Assembly: GCF_018500155.2 (NCBI RefSeq)
Contig: NZ_JAHBAK020000006.1
Location: 1-52,276 of the forward strand
Reading direction: 5' to 3'
From: Polynucleobacter sp.
GTDB lineage: Bacteria > Pseudomonadota > Gammaproteobacteria > Burkholderiales > Burkholderiaceae
DNA length: 52,276 bases
The first letter of the stretch is position 1; every line of letters begins with the position of its first letter. Below are positions 36,611-46,974 of this stretch, in pieces. Position numbers and translations under genes: made by a program. Below the pieces are notes generated by a model, which searched no databases, was not told the DNA's origin, and worked only from the letters and a program-made list of their open reading frames with translations.

Positions 36611-37147
36611 ATGCATCGTCTTACCCTATGTATTGCAGTATCTTTGGCGCTAATTGGATGCGCTAATAACGACAAAAAAATAAGCTCGTGGGAGGTGAAT
36701 GATGTATACCACTCCACCATCGTTACTGCGACATCATCTGGCGCAAAGTCTTATCTGGGGCCCTCCATTAATTCAATGGATGAAGACAATACCTATGAAA
36801 TGTTTAATCTTCGAAGCGAGCAAACCGCTCAAGGTGAAAAGTCTTATGAGTTGCAAATCCACCTGACCTACTTTAAGCAAGTACGCAATTACGATTCTGC
36901 ATCGCTACTCAATGGACCTGTAGCGTCATTCAAAGTCCTCTCAAAGGAGGCGGGACTATGCGAAGCAAGAGGATGCGTTTTTAAGGAGTTGCTATCTATT
37001 AAATTAAGTGATGCATTCCTAAAGAAAAGTATGAAGGAAGGTTTCCAATTGACCCTCTCTTCCAAAGCTGGCATTAGCACCATTGTCTTTGTGCCACCAC
37101 AATATATCAAAGGGTATCTCATGGCCGTTGATGGTACGAGCTACTAA
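36611..37147 (+). CDS. Putative lipoprotein, unknown function
   Basis: A 178-residue protein with a lipoprotein signal (MHRLTLCIAVSLALIGC, lipobox LIGC with C17). Residue +2 is Ala, which fits outer-membrane sorting. The mature part looks like a beta-rich periplasmic domain with KSYELQIHLTYFKQVRNYDSA and a cysteine pair in GLCEARGCVF. AAAGGAG lies upstream of ATG 36611. No family recognised. It is divergent from the HTH operon, so the palindrome region may influence it too. Confidence 0.75.
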   Translation: MHRLTLCIAVSLALIGCANNDKKISSWEVNDVYHSTIVTATSSGAKSYLGPSINSMDEDNTYEMFNLRSEQTAQGEKSYELQIHLTYFKQVRNYDSASLLNGPVASFKVLSKEAGLCEARGCVFKELLSIKLSDAFLKKSMKEGFQLTLSSKAGISTIVFVPPQYIKGYLMAVDGTSY

Positions 37148-37170
37148 TATTTATAAATGGCAAAGCAATA

Positions 37171-37197
37171 AAAAAACCGCCCGGAGGCGGTTTTTTT
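37171..37197. terminator. Bidirectional terminator (lipoprotein gene / phasin gene)
   Basis: Stem AAACCGCC / GGCGGTTT with a CGGA loop, an A-run before and T-run after. It lies between the convergent lipoprotein and phasin genes and can end both transcripts. Confidence 0.92.
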
Positions 37198-37215
37198 ATG
37201 ATTCAAAAGAACTAA

Positions 37216-37788
37216 TTAAGCAGCTTTACGGCTTTTAGCAGCTGGCTTAGCTACAGCGTATTGACCTTGAATGTTTGCCAATGCAGCGTCAACATTCTTT
37301 TCAAAAGTTGCGAATGCGTCAGTAGCAGTTGCGCGAACTTGGTCAAATTGTTGCAAAGAAGCTTCGAATGCAGTTTTGAATGCAGATACAAATGCCTCAG
37401 AACCAGCAGGAGCAGTCTTAGTAGCTTCTTTAACAAACTTAACTAAGTCGTCACGTGCATCATCGATAGAAGCGTCAACTACTTGAGCAACTTCTTTATT
37501 GCCGTTACGAACAACTTTGTTTACTTTAGCTTGGTAAGCAGCAGCATACTTAGCAGCTTCTTGAGCAGCTTCTGGTTGTGCCAATTTAGCCAATTGTTGT
37601 GGATCCTTGATTGCCAACAATTGTGAGCTAGCGTCTTGTGCAGCAGCCAATGCATCTTTAGCAGCAGCTTGGTTGATTTCTGCCAACTCTTGAGCACTTT
37701 CAACTGCTACTTGTGCCAAATGTTTTGCATTCTCAACAGCTTTAGCTTGAGCTTGAGCGATTTGATCGTTTAATTGAGTTTGAAACAT
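37216..37788 (-). CDS. Phasin family protein
   Basis: A 190-residue Ala/Gln/Lys-rich helical protein. The N-terminal FQTQLNDQIAQAQAKAVENAKHLAQVAVESAQELAEINQ and central KDPQQLAKLAQPEAAQEAAKYAAAYQ match the PhaP-type phasin domain, and the tail AKPAAKSRKAA is basic. Phasins coat polyhydroxyalkanoate granules and set their size. No PHA synthase is in the window. Two 14-bp palindromic boxes lie 60-100 bp upstream and could bind PhaR. Confidence 0.92.
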   Translation of the reverse strand: MFQTQLNDQIAQAQAKAVENAKHLAQVAVESAQELAEINQAAAKDALAAAQDASSQLLAIKDPQQLAKLAQPEAAQEAAKYAAAYQAKVNKVVRNGNKEVAQVVDASIDDARDDLVKFVKEATKTAPAGSEAFVSAFKTAFEASLQQFDQVRATATDAFATFEKNVDAALANIQGQYAVAKPAAKSRKAA

Positions 37789-37821
37789 GATGATTCCTTT
37801 AAAAATTGGTTAACGTTTTTT

Positions 37822-37884
37822 GTTGCGATGCACCATTGTTACAAAGATTTTGCTGTATTGCAACAATTATTTGCTGCTAAGCAA
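37822..37884 (-). promoter_or_regulatory. Tandem TTGC-N6-GCAA boxes upstream of phasin gene
   Basis: TTGCTGTATTGCAA (37850-37863) and TTGCTGCTAAGCAA (37871-37884) are both symmetrical and start exactly 21 bp, two helical turns, apart. A third partial copy, TTGCGATGCA, is at 37822-37831. TGC/GCA-rich palindromes are the kind of site known for PhaR regulators, so PhaR control is a reasonable inference. Confidence 0.5.
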
Positions 37885-37950
37885 CAAAATATGCAAATAA
37901 ATGAAATTTATTGTTTAAATTCAATGGGTTATATTTATGAAGAGGCAATA

Positions 37951-37983
37951 AAAAACCCAGCTTTTTATTAAAAAGCTGGGTTT
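37951..37983 (-). terminator. Terminator after tRNA-Ser
   Basis: A 13-bp perfect stem AAACCCAGCTTTT / AAAAGCTGGGTTT with a TATTA loop. On the minus strand it is followed by a T-run, so it ends the tRNA-Ser transcript; it can also fold on the plus strand. Confidence 0.88.
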
Positions 37984-37999
37984 AAATGGAAAAAAGTAC

Positions 38000-38094
38000 T
38001 GGCGGAGACGAGAGGATTCGAACCTCCGATCAGAGTTTTAGCCCCGATGCTCCCTTAGCAGGGGAGTGCCTTCGACCAGCTCGGCCACGTCTCC
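38000..38094 (-). tRNA. tRNA-Ser (anticodon GCT)
   Basis: On the minus strand: acceptor GGAGACG (38094-38088) with CGTCTCC, anticodon loop CTGCTAA giving GCT, a long variable arm typical of class II tRNAs, T-loop TTCGAAT, discriminator G and encoded CCA (38002-38000). It reads AGC/AGU codons. Confidence 0.96.
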
Positions 38095-38201
38095 GTACTT
38101 TTTGCTACCCTTTTTACTACTCTAAAACTGCATATTTACCGCTATAACGCCCATCAGTTTAACGGATAACCGTTTTTAAGGGGCTTTACCCTGCTTTCTA
38201 T

Positions 38202-39452
38202 TTACTTTTGGTCGAGCTCAAAAGCCTTGTGAAGAGCCCTCACTGCGAGCTCCATATATTTCTCATCAATGACCACTGAGATTTTAATTTCACTAGTGGA
38301 AATCATCAGGATGTTAATGCCCTCTTCTGAAAGTGTGCGGAACATCTTGCTAGCTATCCCAACGTGCGAACGCATACCAACACCGACAACAGAAACTTTG
38401 GATACCTTCGGATCACCAGAGATTTCTTTCGCTTCGATATGTGCTTGCACAGTGCCTTTAAGAATGTCCAAAGCTTTTTGATAATCAGCGCGCGGTACAG
38501 TAAATGTGAAATCCGTTTTACCTTCTACTGATTGATTCTGAATAATGATGTCTACATCAATATTCGCATCAGCGATTGGACCTAGGATTTGATATGCAAT
38601 ACCTGGGCGATCAGGAACTCCGAGTACGGTAATCTTCGCTTCATCGCGCGCAAAGGCGATACCGGAAATAACGGCGGCTTCCATAGTGCTGTCCTCTTCA
38701 AATGTAATCAAGGTGCCCGACTTCATCTCTTGGTCTAAGGGCATCAATGGATCTGTCAGTGATGACAGAACACGGGTTTTAACTTTGTACTTACCTGCAA
38801 ATTCCACAGAACGGATCTGCAATACTTTTGAGCCTAAGCTGGCCATTTCCAGCATCTCTTCAAAAGTAATTTTGTCTAAACGACGCGCATCTTCACACAC
38901 ACGCGGATCGGTGGTGTAAACACCATCCACATCGGTATAGATCAAACACTCATCTGCTTTTAGGGCAGCAGCCATTGCTACAGCAGAGGTATCAGAACCG
39001 CCGCGACCTAAAGTCGTGATGTTGCCCTCAGGATCAACACCCTGGAAACCAGTCACTACGACAGCGCGTCCATTCTTCAAATCATTCAAGATCTTTTGAT
39101 CATCAATGCTCTTGATGCGAGCTTTCGTAAATGAAGAATCAGTATGGACAGTAACTTGCCAACCGGCGTAACTCACTGCATCAATACCTTCTCGCATGAG
39201 CGCCAATGCTAGCAAACCTGAGCTGACCTGCTCCCCAGTAGATGCGATTTGATCCAACTCGCGTGGATGGGCATCTGGATTAATTTCTTTAGCCAATCCT
39301 AGCAAACGATTGGTTTCACCAGACATTGCCGAGGGAACAACGACAACCTGATGGCCGGCGCGCATCCACTTGGCAACGCGTTTGGCAACATTTGCAATGC
39401 GCTCAACTGAGCCCATTGAGGTGCCACCATATTTATGAACGATAAGTGCCAT
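38202..39452 (-). CDS. lysC: Aspartate kinase
   Basis: A 416-residue aspartokinase: the N-terminal kinase motif KYGGTSMGS (residues 5-13), then FQGVD, GRGGSDTSAVAMAAAL and YTDVDGVYTTDPR, and two C-terminal ACT domains (from about residue 265) that sense lysine/threonine. It phosphorylates aspartate, the entry to lysine, methionine, threonine and diaminopimelate synthesis; dapA near the window end is a later enzyme of the same pathway. It is 53 bp downstream of tilS on the same strand. Confidence 0.96.
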   Translation of the reverse strand: MALIVHKYGGTSMGSVERIANVAKRVAKWMRAGHQVVVVPSAMSGETNRLLGLAKEINPDAHPRELDQIASTGEQVSSGLLALALMREGIDAVSYAGWQVTVHTDSSFTKARIKSIDDQKILNDLKNGRAVVVTGFQGVDPEGNITTLGRGGSDTSAVAMAAALKADECLIYTDVDGVYTTDPRVCEDARRLDKITFEEMLEMASLGSKVLQIRSVEFAGKYKVKTRVLSSLTDPLMPLDQEMKSGTLITFEEDSTMEAAVISGIAFARDEAKITVLGVPDRPGIAYQILGPIADANIDVDIIIQNQSVEGKTDFTFTVPRADYQKALDILKGTVQAHIEAKEISGDPKVSKVSVVGVGMRSHVGIASKMFRTLSEEGINILMISTSEIKISVVIDEKYMELAVRALHKAFELDQK

Positions 39453-39505
39453 GAAAACTGTCTATGAGTCGTTAAATGGGCTATACCCATTGGTCTAAAA
39501 AGGGC

Positions 39506-40804
39506 TTATTTTACAGGGTTTTGCACCCACTCAGGCCAGACTCTGGCCCCCTGCTGTACGAGATGCGGGTAACTGACGCCAATCCCAGCCACTGCCACGA
39601 GTTGGTTCTCAATAAACAGTAATGGTGCATTTCTCTGCCATGGGGGGATATCCGCTTCTTGAAAGAGATTTTTAAGGGTTTTACGCGGTGTATTGGGCCT
39701 AATCTGCAATTTTTCTGACCCAGATCTTGCCCTGAATTCTATGACCCCATCACGTTCGGCCGCTTTCACCCAGGCAGTCGGCAAACCCGGCTGCTTACTA
39801 GTTGCTTTAATGGTTTTAAAAACCCATCGACCTGCGGCCTCTGGAATGATATGCAATTGACCACGCCACATGCGAATTTCTTGTTCGTCATGGACCCACT
39901 GGAGTTGAGTATCCGCGCCAGCAGAATGAAGGTCGCGCCACCAAGCTTCCAGCCGCTCTTGCGATGGCATAGCTAAATGATTTTGCTTTAACCAATATCG
40001 CAAAATATTATTTGCGGCCGGCATGTCAGATTTTGCTTTAGCCAGCAATGGCTTCACCTTTAAAGAGGCTTGCTGCAGAATATCTTTACCATCCTCAAGC
40101 GCCAAACGATCTAGCAATCCTTGTGCCTCACTTAATAAGCTTGCGCTGCGAGCAATATTTGCTACTACCTGCGGCTGAATTTTTTCCAGCTTCGGAATAA
40201 TGTCTTTACGAATGGCATTGCGACGATATTTTCGATTACGATTACTCGGATCTTCCATCCATTGAAGACGATGCTCTTTGGCATACGCCTCTAGCTCTGC
40301 CCTACTTTGATGAAGTAATGGTCGCCAAATCGTCATTGGCTTGGACTTTCCAGCTATATAACGAAGTTCGGGCATCCCAGAAAGACCAGCAACACCTGCG
40401 CCACGCATCAATTGCAATAAAACTGTTTCCGCCTGATCGTTTTGATGGTGTGCGAGTAACAAATCTTCTATGCCATAGTCCTCGCACAGATTTGCTAATG
40501 CCTCATAGCGCCCCGCTCTTGCTCTCGCTTCAATATTGCCCTGACTTTGATCTAGATGCAGCAAACGAAAATCAAATGGCACTTGATAGTGTTTGGCAAG
40601 CTTCTCACAAAAAACAAGCCATTCATCTGCCGCCTTTTGTAGACCATGATGAATGTGAAAAACAAAAACTTCGGACTGAGAATGTTGTTTTACCGCTTTA
40701 CAAACAGTATCGAGCAGAACAACCGAATCGAGGCCACCACTTAAGGCAACTGCAATTCGTTTTCTAAAATCAGGACTTTGCTGAGATTTCCTTGAACTTG
40801 CCAT
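39506..40804 (-). CDS. tilS: tRNA(Ile)-lysidine synthase
   Basis: A 432-residue N-type ATP pyrophosphatase that converts C34 of tRNA-Ile(CAU) to lysidine, so that it reads AUA. The PP-loop is [13 protein letters not shown] near residues 19-31. [22 protein letters not shown] and the ATG-type basic core follow; the C-terminal domain ([26 protein letters not shown]) is present. Its only possible start overlaps the accA end by 35 bp, suggesting coupled translation. Confidence 0.94.
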   Translation of the reverse strand: MASSRKSQQSPDFRKRIAVALSGGLDSVVLLDTVCKAVKQHSQSEVFVFHIHHGLQKAADEWLVFCEKLAKHYQVPFDFRLLHLDQSQGNIEARARAGRYEALANLCEDYGIEDLLLAHHQNDQAETVLLQLMRGAGVAGLSGMPELRYIAGKSKPMTIWRPLLHQSRAELEAYAKEHRLQWMEDPSNRNRKYRRNAIRKDIIPKLEKIQPQVVANIARSASLLSEAQGLLDRLALEDGKDILQQASLKVKPLLAKAKSDMPAANNILRYWLKQNHLAMPSQERLEAWWRDLHSAGADTQLQWVHDEQEIRMWRGQLHIIPEAAGRWVFKTIKATSKQPGLPTAWVKAAERDGVIEFRARSGSEKLQIRPNTPRKTLKNLFQEADIPPWQRNAPLLFIENQLVAVAGIGVSYPHLVQQGARVWPEWVQNPVK

Positions 40805-41741
40805 AACTCATTAGACGTTCATGACGACGCTCAAGCAAAGCTTCAGTTTTCATGCCATCAAAGGTTTTAAGAGATTCAGCAAGCGCTTTACGCATGTTCA
40901 CCATCATGGCGTCATAATCTCGGTGCGCACCACCAATCGGCTCAGCAACAATTTTGTCAATTAAGCCCAAGGCTTTTAAACGTTGCGCTGTTAGCCCCAA
41001 TTGTTCCGCAGCTTCTGGAGCCTTATCTGCAGTTTTCCATAAAATAGATGCGCAACCCTCAGGGGAAATCACTGAATAGGTGGAGTTTTGCAGCATCAAG
41101 ACCACGTCACCCATAGCGATAGCTAGCGCTCCGCCTGATCCACCTTCTCCAATAATCGTTGCGATGATGGGAACTTCAAGCTCAGCTTGAACGTAAAGGT
41201 TGCGACCAATGGCTTCAGATTGGTTTCTCTCTTCAGCATCAATTCCTGGAAAAGCACCTGGAGTATCCACAAAAGTAAACACTGGTAATCCAAACTTTTC
41301 TGCAAGGCGCATCAGACGCATTGCTTTGCGATACCCTTCCGGACGACTCATACCAAAGTTACGTAATGCTCGCTCCTTAGTATCGCGACCCTTTTGATGA
41401 CCAATGACCATACATGGTTGATTATCAAAACGTGCTAGACCACCAATGATGGATTGATCATCAGCGAACGAACGATCGCCATGCAACTCATGAAAGTCTG
41501 TAAATAAAGCACTCACATAATCTAATGTGTATGGACGCTGTGGGTGACGAGCAACTTGAGATACTTGCCATGGAGTCAAATTAGCATAAACATCTTTTGT
41601 CAGCTGCAGACTCTTTTCAGAAAGCGTCTTGATCTCATCGGAGATATCTACCGATGATTCGTCTTGCACAAAACGCAACTCTTCAATCTTTGACTCTAAT
41701 TCGGCGATCTGTTGCTCAAAATCCAGGAAAGTCGTTTTCAT
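40770..41741 (-). CDS. accA: Acetyl-CoA carboxylase carboxyltransferase subunit alpha
   Basis: A 323-residue subunit that, with AccD, moves carboxyl from biotin to acetyl-CoA to make malonyl-CoA. The start [23 protein letters not shown], the [10 protein letters not shown] region and [21 protein letters not shown] stretch (here [10 protein letters not shown]) and [11 protein letters not shown] are typical. It lies 9 bp after the glycosylase gene. The operon links fatty-acid synthesis with tilS and lysC. Confidence 0.96.
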   Translation of the reverse strand: MKTTFLDFEQQIAELESKIEELRFVQDESSVDISDEIKTLSEKSLQLTKDVYANLTPWQVSQVARHPQRPYTLDYVSALFTDFHELHGDRSFADDQSIIGGLARFDNQPCMVIGHQKGRDTKERALRNFGMSRPEGYRKAMRLMRLAEKFGLPVFTFVDTPGAFPGIDAEERNQSEAIGRNLYVQAELEVPIIATIIGEGGSGGALAIAMGDVVLMLQNSTYSVISPEGCASILWKTADKAPEAAEQLGLTAQRLKALGLIDKIVAEPIGGAHRDYDAMMVNMRKALAESLKTFDGMKTEALLERRHERLMSYGKFKEISAKS

Positions 41742-41750
41742 AGTCTGATT

Positions 41751-42407
41751 TTAATATTCAACCGGGATAGGGTCGATACTTCTCCACATATACCAAGTGG
41801 CAACCGTGCGCCATGGGGCCCAATTGGCTGCCAATTCCCTTGCTTCATGCCTGCTAACCGGCTCTCCACTGAAATAATTGAGGGAAATAGCCTTGAGAAG
41901 GCCTACGTCATCCAAGGGGAGGATATTCGGACGAACTAGGTTAAATATAAGGAACATTTCCGCCGTCCAGCGCCCAATTCCTCGAATTGAGCTCAATTCC
42001 CGGATCACGCTTTCGTCATCCATGTCTTGCCATTGATTGGCATGTAAGCGTCCTGAATGAAAGTGATCCGCTAAATCACGGATATATTCCACTTTGCGTC
42101 CCGATAACCCAGCACCCCTTAATTCTTCACTTGAGAGTGACAATATGTTTTTGGGATTGATCTTTTTCTTGCTGGCGATGAGAACCCTATCCCAAACCGC
42201 TTGTGCTGCGGCAACAGAAATTTGCTGACCAACAATTGCTCTGGCTAAAGTTGTGAATGCATCACCACGGGTGACTAAAAAACCAGATCCATATTTTGGT
42301 ATCAGTTTTTTTAAAATACGATCTTGCTTCATCAGTTCGCGGCATGCCTGTTCCCAATAGATAGGCGCAGACTCGACAAGCAGAGTTTTTTCTAGAACCG
42401 TCGGCAC
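41751..42407 (-). CDS. DNA-3-methyladenine glycosylase II-like (HhH-GPD)
   Basis: A 218-residue HhH-GPD DNA glycosylase that would excise alkylated bases. The helix-hairpin-helix is SIRGIGRWTAEMFLIF (residues ~140-155) and the catalytic aspartate is D166/D167 in ILPLDDVGLLKA. The N-terminal AIVGQQISVAAAQAVWDR is typical of AlkA-type enzymes; the Ada-like and N-terminal domains of long AlkA are absent. The start is GTG at 42407, overlapping the cysS stop by one base (TAGTG). Confidence 0.88.
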   Translation of the reverse strand: MPTVLEKTLLVESAPIYWEQACRELMKQDRILKKLIPKYGSGFLVTRGDAFTTLARAIVGQQISVAAAQAVWDRVLIASKKKINPKNILSLSSEELRGAGLSGRKVEYIRDLADHFHSGRLHANQWQDMDDESVIRELSSIRGIGRWTAEMFLIFNLVRPNILPLDDVGLLKAISLNYFSGEPVSRHEARELAANWAPWRTVATWYMWRSIDPIPVEY

Positions 42408-43828
42408 TATGCTCTACGCCACTCTGTAATGCCGCCCGACTTGTCCTCCAGGACGACACCTTGATCAAGCAAATTTTGGCGAATGGCATCAGCCTTTACA
42501 AAATCTTTTGCTTGTTTTGCAGCTTTTCGTGCAGCAATTTGCTCTTCAATCTCCGCAGCGCTCAAGGAGGCCTCATCTTTTGATCCGGATTGTAAGAACG
42601 CGATCGGCTCGCGCACCAAAAAATTCAAAGAGTTTGCTAATGACTTCAGGGCGCCTGCTAAAGCGATTTTTTCCCCATCTTGTGCGCGATTGACCTCGCT
42701 AGCCAACTCAAAAAGCACCGCGATCGCTTCTGGTGTATTGAAATCATCATTCATCGCGTCCGTGAAGCGTTTCACCCACTCGCTTTTTGATTCAAGAGAT
42801 ACGGTAGGCGCACCAGGCGCTTGTGATAGTGCGGTGTAAAGTCTTACTAATCCAGCACGCGCCTCTTCAAGCTGCGCATCACTGTAGTTAATGGGGCTGC
42901 GATAGTGTGCCTTCAGCATGAAAAATCGTAAAACCTCAGGGTCAAAGCGTTGCAATACATCCCGAATCAAAAAGAAATTTCCAAGGGATTTGGACATCTT
43001 CTCTTCATTGACGCGAATGTGTCCGTTATGCATCCAGTAGTTGACGAACGGGGCATCATCATCTTTGCGACCTTGACCATATAAGGCGCCTTCACTTTGC
43101 GCGATTTCATTCTCATGATGGGGAAATTGCAGATCCGCACCCCCACCATGTATATCAAAGTGTTTACCCAAGAGATCGCAAGACATTGCAGAGCACTCAA
43201 TATGCCAACCAGGTCGACCTTCACCCCATGGTGAATTCCACCGAGTGTCTGCCGGCTCTTCTGGCTTGGCACTTTTCCATAGTACAAAATCGAGTGGATC
43301 ACGTTTGCCACTGCCGATCGCAACGCGTTCTCCAGCATTGAGCTCATCGAGTGTTTTGCCAGAAAGTTGACCATAGCGCGGTAATAAACGAACCGCGAAA
43401 TTGACATCGCCATCATCCGCCTGATATGCCAACCCATTCTCAATGAGGTTACCAATCATCCCTTGCATTTGCACAATAAAATCCGTCGCTCTCGGTTCTT
43501 GATCAGGGTGCATTAAACCTAACTCATCAGAGTCAGCGTGCATTGCATCAATAAATCGATTGGTCAGAGCAGAGATAGACTCACCATTTTCCAGTGCGCG
43601 GTTAATGATTTTGTCATCAATATCCGTAATATTGCGCACATAAAGAACCTCATAGCCGATGGCCCTGAACCACCGCACCACCATGTCAAATACAATCATC
43701 ACCCGGGCGTGGCCGATATGACAAAAGTCGTAAACTGTCATGCCACAGACGTAAATCTTGACCTTGCCAGGCTCAATTGGCTTAAAAACCTGCTTGGATC
43801 GGCTCAGAGTGTTATAGATTTGCAGCAT
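42407..43828 (-). CDS. cysS: Cysteine--tRNA ligase
   Basis: A class I aminoacyl-tRNA synthetase of 473 residues from ATG 43828 ([13 protein letters not shown]). A GTG at 43858 is possible but adds an unusual extension. HIGH is CHIGHAR near residues 35-41 and KMSKS is [11 protein letters not shown] near 274. The zinc ligands include C28 in [10 protein letters not shown] and the later GWHIECS. It is first of the glycosylase-accA-tilS-lysC run on the minus strand and divergent from the TPR lipoprotein gene. Confidence 0.96.
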   Translation of the reverse strand: MLQIYNTLSRSKQVFKPIEPGKVKIYVCGMTVYDFCHIGHARVMIVFDMVVRWFRAIGYEVLYVRNITDIDDKIINRALENGESISALTNRFIDAMHADSDELGLMHPDQEPRATDFIVQMQGMIGNLIENGLAYQADDGDVNFAVRLLPRYGQLSGKTLDELNAGERVAIGSGKRDPLDFVLWKSAKPEEPADTRWNSPWGEGRPGWHIECSAMSCDLLGKHFDIHGGGADLQFPHHENEIAQSEGALYGQGRKDDDAPFVNYWMHNGHIRVNEEKMSKSLGNFFLIRDVLQRFDPEVLRFFMLKAHYRSPINYSDAQLEEARAGLVRLYTALSQAPGAPTVSLESKSEWVKRFTDAMNDDFNTPEAIAVLFELASEVNRAQDGEKIALAGALKSLANSLNFLVREPIAFLQSGSKDEASLSAAEIEEQIAARKAAKQAKDFVKADAIRQNLLDQGVVLEDKSGGITEWRRA

Positions 43829-43890
43829 GAGACTATATAAATACGAAGAAAGAAGCACTAATTTGTTAGACTGAGCGATGAGTATATCGA

Positions 43891-44775
43891 ATGAGCCAGT
43901 TTTTCACCCCCACCCTTATGTTTGCGTCCATAAAAGCACTTAAGCCCTCACTAGCCAGCCTCTTTGTTATTGCAGCTGGTGCGGGATTCCTGAGCGGTTG
44001 TAGCAGCTCCGCACAGCAACGTACTGTGGCTGAAATGGCCGCATTAAATAAGCAAGATACTAAATTGGAGCCCTATCTTGGTGGATACAGCCCAAGCGAG
44101 CCACCTAGACTCTCAGCAGATAGTGGATATGACCCACTCAATCCTGAACTCTCTGACACAGTTGCCATTCCCTTTCTCTCCTTTTTGATCATCGAGCCTG
44201 ATCCAATAGCTAAAAATGCAGTGCCTACGGATGTAGAAAGGTTAATTAAAGCGCGCCAATATCAAGATGCAGTCAATTTAATTAACACTAAGATTAAGGC
44301 GACCCCAAGAAACGTTCAAATTCGATTTGTAAAAGCGCGCCTTGAAATCGAAATGCGCCAATTTGGTGAGGCAAAAAAATCCTTGATTGAAATTACTCAG
44401 CAATTTCCAGAGCTACCTGAGCCGTACAACAATTTAGCGGCTATCGCAGCAAATCAAGGTAATTGGATTGAGGCTCGCGATTATTTAGAGCTCGCATTAA
44501 AACTTCGCCCAACCTATGTCATTGCGTCGGCCAATTTAGGGGAAATTTATATTCGCCTCGGAGCGCAGGCGTATGAGAGTGCCGCTAAAGGGGCTCTCAC
44601 AAATCAGCGCCAATATACCAATAGAGCCAAGGCATTATTGGATGTTCTTAAACCACCCCCAAAAAGGGTGTTGCCGCCATCCAAACCCACAACCAACAGT
44701 GAAACTCCTGTCAACTTAACTAATCCACTAGAAGGCAAACAAAGCAATGAGCAAAGTACTATTAAAAACCAATAA
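43891..44775 (+). CDS. TPR-containing lipoprotein
   Basis: A 294-residue protein with a lipoprotein signal: lipobox LSGC with C37 (C28 if the ATG at 43918 is used). After a Ser/Pro-rich linker come tetratricopeptide-like repeats from about residue 115 to 230 ([57 protein letters not shown]). The tail is Pro/Thr-rich. TPR lipoproteins scaffold envelope complexes; the partner is unknown. Its end overlaps ppiB by 29 bp. Confidence 0.85.
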   Translation: MSQFFTPTLMFASIKALKPSLASLFVIAAGAGFLSGCSSSAQQRTVAEMAALNKQDTKLEPYLGGYSPSEPPRLSADSGYDPLNPELSDTVAIPFLSFLIIEPDPIAKNAVPTDVERLIKARQYQDAVNLINTKIKATPRNVQIRFVKARLEIEMRQFGEAKKSLIEITQQFPELPEPYNNLAAIAANQGNWIEARDYLELALKLRPTYVIASANLGEIYIRLGAQAYESAAKGALTNQRQYTNRAKALLDVLKPPPKRVLPPSKPTTNSETPVNLTNPLEGKQSNEQSTIKNQ

Positions 44776-45250
44776 AGGCGACATCACCCTCACTCTCGAT
44801 GCTGTAAAAGCACCCAAGAGTGTGGCTAACTTTTTGCAATATGTAAAAAGTGGACATTACGATGGCACTATCTTTCACCGTGTGATCGATAACTTCATGA
44901 TTCAAGGTGGCGGTATGACTGCCGGGATGAAGCAAAAGTCCACGGGCGCGCAAATTGAAAATGAAGCGAACAATGGACTGAAAAATGAACGCGGCACGAT
45001 TGCTATGGCACGCACTAGCGACCCACATTCCGCAACCGCTCAATTTTTTATCAATGTCAATGACAATGACTTTTTAAATCACACTGCACCTAATGCGCAA
45101 GGTTGGGGCTATGCTGTTTTTGGCAAAGTCACTGATGGCATGGACGTGGTTGACGCAATTCGCAAAGTGAAGACTGGTAACGCTGGTTTTCATCAGGATG
45201 TTCCAACGGAAGATGTCGTCATTGAGAAAGCCACTGTTCTAGAGGAATGA
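44747..45250 (+). CDS. ppiB: Peptidyl-prolyl cis-trans isomerase, cyclophilin type
   Basis: A 167-residue cyclophilin: the catalytic-site arginine region [26 protein letters not shown] and [12 protein letters not shown] are all present. No signal peptide, so it is the cytoplasmic PpiB type. It starts inside the 3' end of the TPR gene and its stop overlaps the lpxH ATG by 4 bp (ATGA). Confidence 0.95.
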   Translation: MSKVLLKTNKGDITLTLDAVKAPKSVANFLQYVKSGHYDGTIFHRVIDNFMIQGGGMTAGMKQKSTGAQIENEANNGLKNERGTIAMARTSDPHSATAQFFINVNDNDFLNHTAPNAQGWGYAVFGKVTDGMDVVDAIRKVKTGNAGFHQDVPTEDVVIEKATVLEE

Positions 45251-46035
45251 TTCCTCAGCACAAGAGCGCCCTGCTCATCTCAGACTTACATTTGACGCCG
45301 TCAATGCCTTTGACGGCGCAGCGTTTTTTTGACTTCTGCGAAAAAGATGCCGCACAAGTTGAGGCGGTCTTTATATTGGGGGATCTATTTGAGTATTGGA
45401 TTGGGGATGATGCCGCTTCATCCTCCCCATTCCTTAGGGAAGTTAAAAACGCAATTGCCAATTTATCCACCAAGACGAAAACCTATTACATGCACGGCAA
45501 TCGTGATTTTTTGGTTGGACCGAGCTTTATCAAGAAGACAGGTTTAACACTGATATCTGACCCTTCTTTGGTGGATATCGCTGGTCAGCAATATCTCCTC
45601 TCCCATGGCGATGCTCTTTGTACTGCCGATATGGGATATCAAGCTTTTCGTCGCTGGACAAGAAAATCGTGGTTACAAAAACTCTTTCTCAACCTGCCAT
45701 TGACATGGCGCAGATTAATTGCCAATCATCTACGCAGCAATAGCCATGCTCAATATGAGCGTCACTTAAGAACCTTATCATCTCAGCAGCCATCCAAGAC
45801 AGATGTCACTCAAGAAGCATGTGCTGCCATCCTCCGAACACACGAATGCAATCGACTCATTCATGGTCACACCCATCTCCCTGGGCATCACCATGAAAAA
45901 TCGGATACGCTATCTTGGCAACGTTGGGTTTTATCTGACTGGGACTTAGATCGACCGGCAGGATCCCACCCAAGAGCAAATGCACTCTTGATTAACGATC
46001 AAGGAGTACAAGCGCTTAATCTTGTGAAAACTTGA
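45247..46035 (+). CDS. lpxH: UDP-2,3-diacylglucosamine diphosphatase
   Basis: A 262-residue calcineurin-type metallophosphatase that cuts UDP-2,3-diacylglucosamine to lipid X in lipid A synthesis. Metal-binding motifs: LISDLHL (residues 10-16), [31 protein letters not shown] and [10 protein letters not shown]. It is peripheral to the inner membrane. ATGA overlap with ppiB gives translational coupling, the usual betaproteobacterial arrangement. Confidence 0.95.
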   Translation: MIPQHKSALLISDLHLTPSMPLTAQRFFDFCEKDAAQVEAVFILGDLFEYWIGDDAASSSPFLREVKNAIANLSTKTKTYYMHGNRDFLVGPSFIKKTGLTLISDPSLVDIAGQQYLLSHGDALCTADMGYQAFRRWTRKSWLQKLFLNLPLTWRRLIANHLRSNSHAQYERHLRTLSSQQPSKTDVTQEACAAILRTHECNRLIHGHTHLPGHHHEKSDTLSWQRWVLSDWDLDRPAGSHPRANALLINDQGVQALNLVKT

Positions 46036-46050
46036 GAAGTTTTTAGAGGT

Positions 46051-46842
46051 TTACGTTGCTGAGTACTTAGAAAGGCACTGCACCATCTGCGCATAGATGC
46101 GAGGATTACCGGCCATTACCTCACCACTTTTTAAGAAGCCTTCCTCGCCACGATAGGTACCGATCAAACCACCCGCCTCAGTGATGAGTAAGGCTCCAGC
46201 AGCCATATCCCAGGGCTTTAAATCGCTTTCAAAAAATCCATCGTAGCGCCCAGCTGCAACATAGGCCAGATCTAAAGATGCCGCTCCAGGACGACGCAGT
46301 CCAGCACACTGGCGCGACATGTCTGCAAAAATCTTGAGATACTTTTCTAAATCTTGATCTTCACGATATGGAAAACCTGTGCCTATCAAAGCATTTGCTA
46401 AACGATCCTGATTGCCTACGCGTAAACGCCGACGATCTAAATATGCGCCCGCTCCACGCGTAGCTGTAAATAATTCATCGCGCGTTGGGTCATACACTAC
46501 TGCCTGTTGAGTCACTCCATTGACAGATAATGCAATGGAAACTGCATACTGCGGAAATCCATGAATGAAGTTGGTGGTGCCGTCTAACGGGTCAATGATC
46601 CATACATTTTCAGCATTGGAATTATGTTCGCCAGTTTCCTCAGCTAAAAATCCGTGTGTAGGATAAGCTTCACTAAGCGTTTCAATAATGGCCGCTTCTG
46701 CGGCTTTGTCCACCTCTGTCACAAAATCATTGTGCTGTTTACGATCTATCTGAAGACGCTCCAAATTCAAAGAAGCGCGGTTTATCACCGTTCCAGCACG
46801 ACGGGCAGCCTTCACGGCCACATTTAACATGGGATGCATAGT
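46051..46842 (-). CDS. suhB: Inositol monophosphatase family protein (SuhB-like)
   Basis: About 263 residues from ATG 46842 ([16 protein letters not shown]), the start usual in this family; a longer in-frame ORF begins at 46902. Metal ligands lie in [20 protein letters not shown], and [15 protein letters not shown]. It hydrolyses inositol-1-phosphate in vitro; E. coli SuhB is also a cofactor of rRNA antitermination. It converges on lpxH, with 15 bp between stops. Confidence 0.92.
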   Translation of the reverse strand, partial: TMHPMLNVAVKAARRAGTVINRASLNLERLQIDRKQHNDFVTEVDKAAEAAIIETLSEAYPTHGFLAEETGEHNSNAENVWIIDPLDGTTNFIHGFPQYAVSIALSVNGVTQQAVVYDPTRDELFTATRGAGAYLDRRRLRVGNQDRLANALIGTGFPYREDQDLEKYLKIFADMSRQCAGLRRPGAASLDLAYVAAGRYDGFFESDLKPWDMAAGALLITEAGGLIGTYRGEEGFLKSGEVMAGNPRIYAQMVQCLSKYSAT

Positions 46843-46974
46843 TTTGATGGACAAATTAAATAAGAACAAACCTGAAAATGGTGCAAACGCAATGATTTGC
46901 ATGACAATATCAAGCTAATACACTGATTCTAAACGATTTGCGCCTATTCTCATCAAACAGCCTATCAGAACCTC

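Noticed and set aside
37774..37971. A 65-codon frame opposite and upstream of the phasin gene.
   Set aside because: It starts antisense in phasin and ends in the tRNA-Ser terminator; it covers the phasin promoter boxes.
38161..38177. AACGG-ATAA-CCGTT followed by T-run as a terminator for lysC.
   Set aside because: The T-run is on the plus strand, where no gene ends; it lies downstream of lysC but lacks a T-run on the minus strand, and the stem is only 5 bp.
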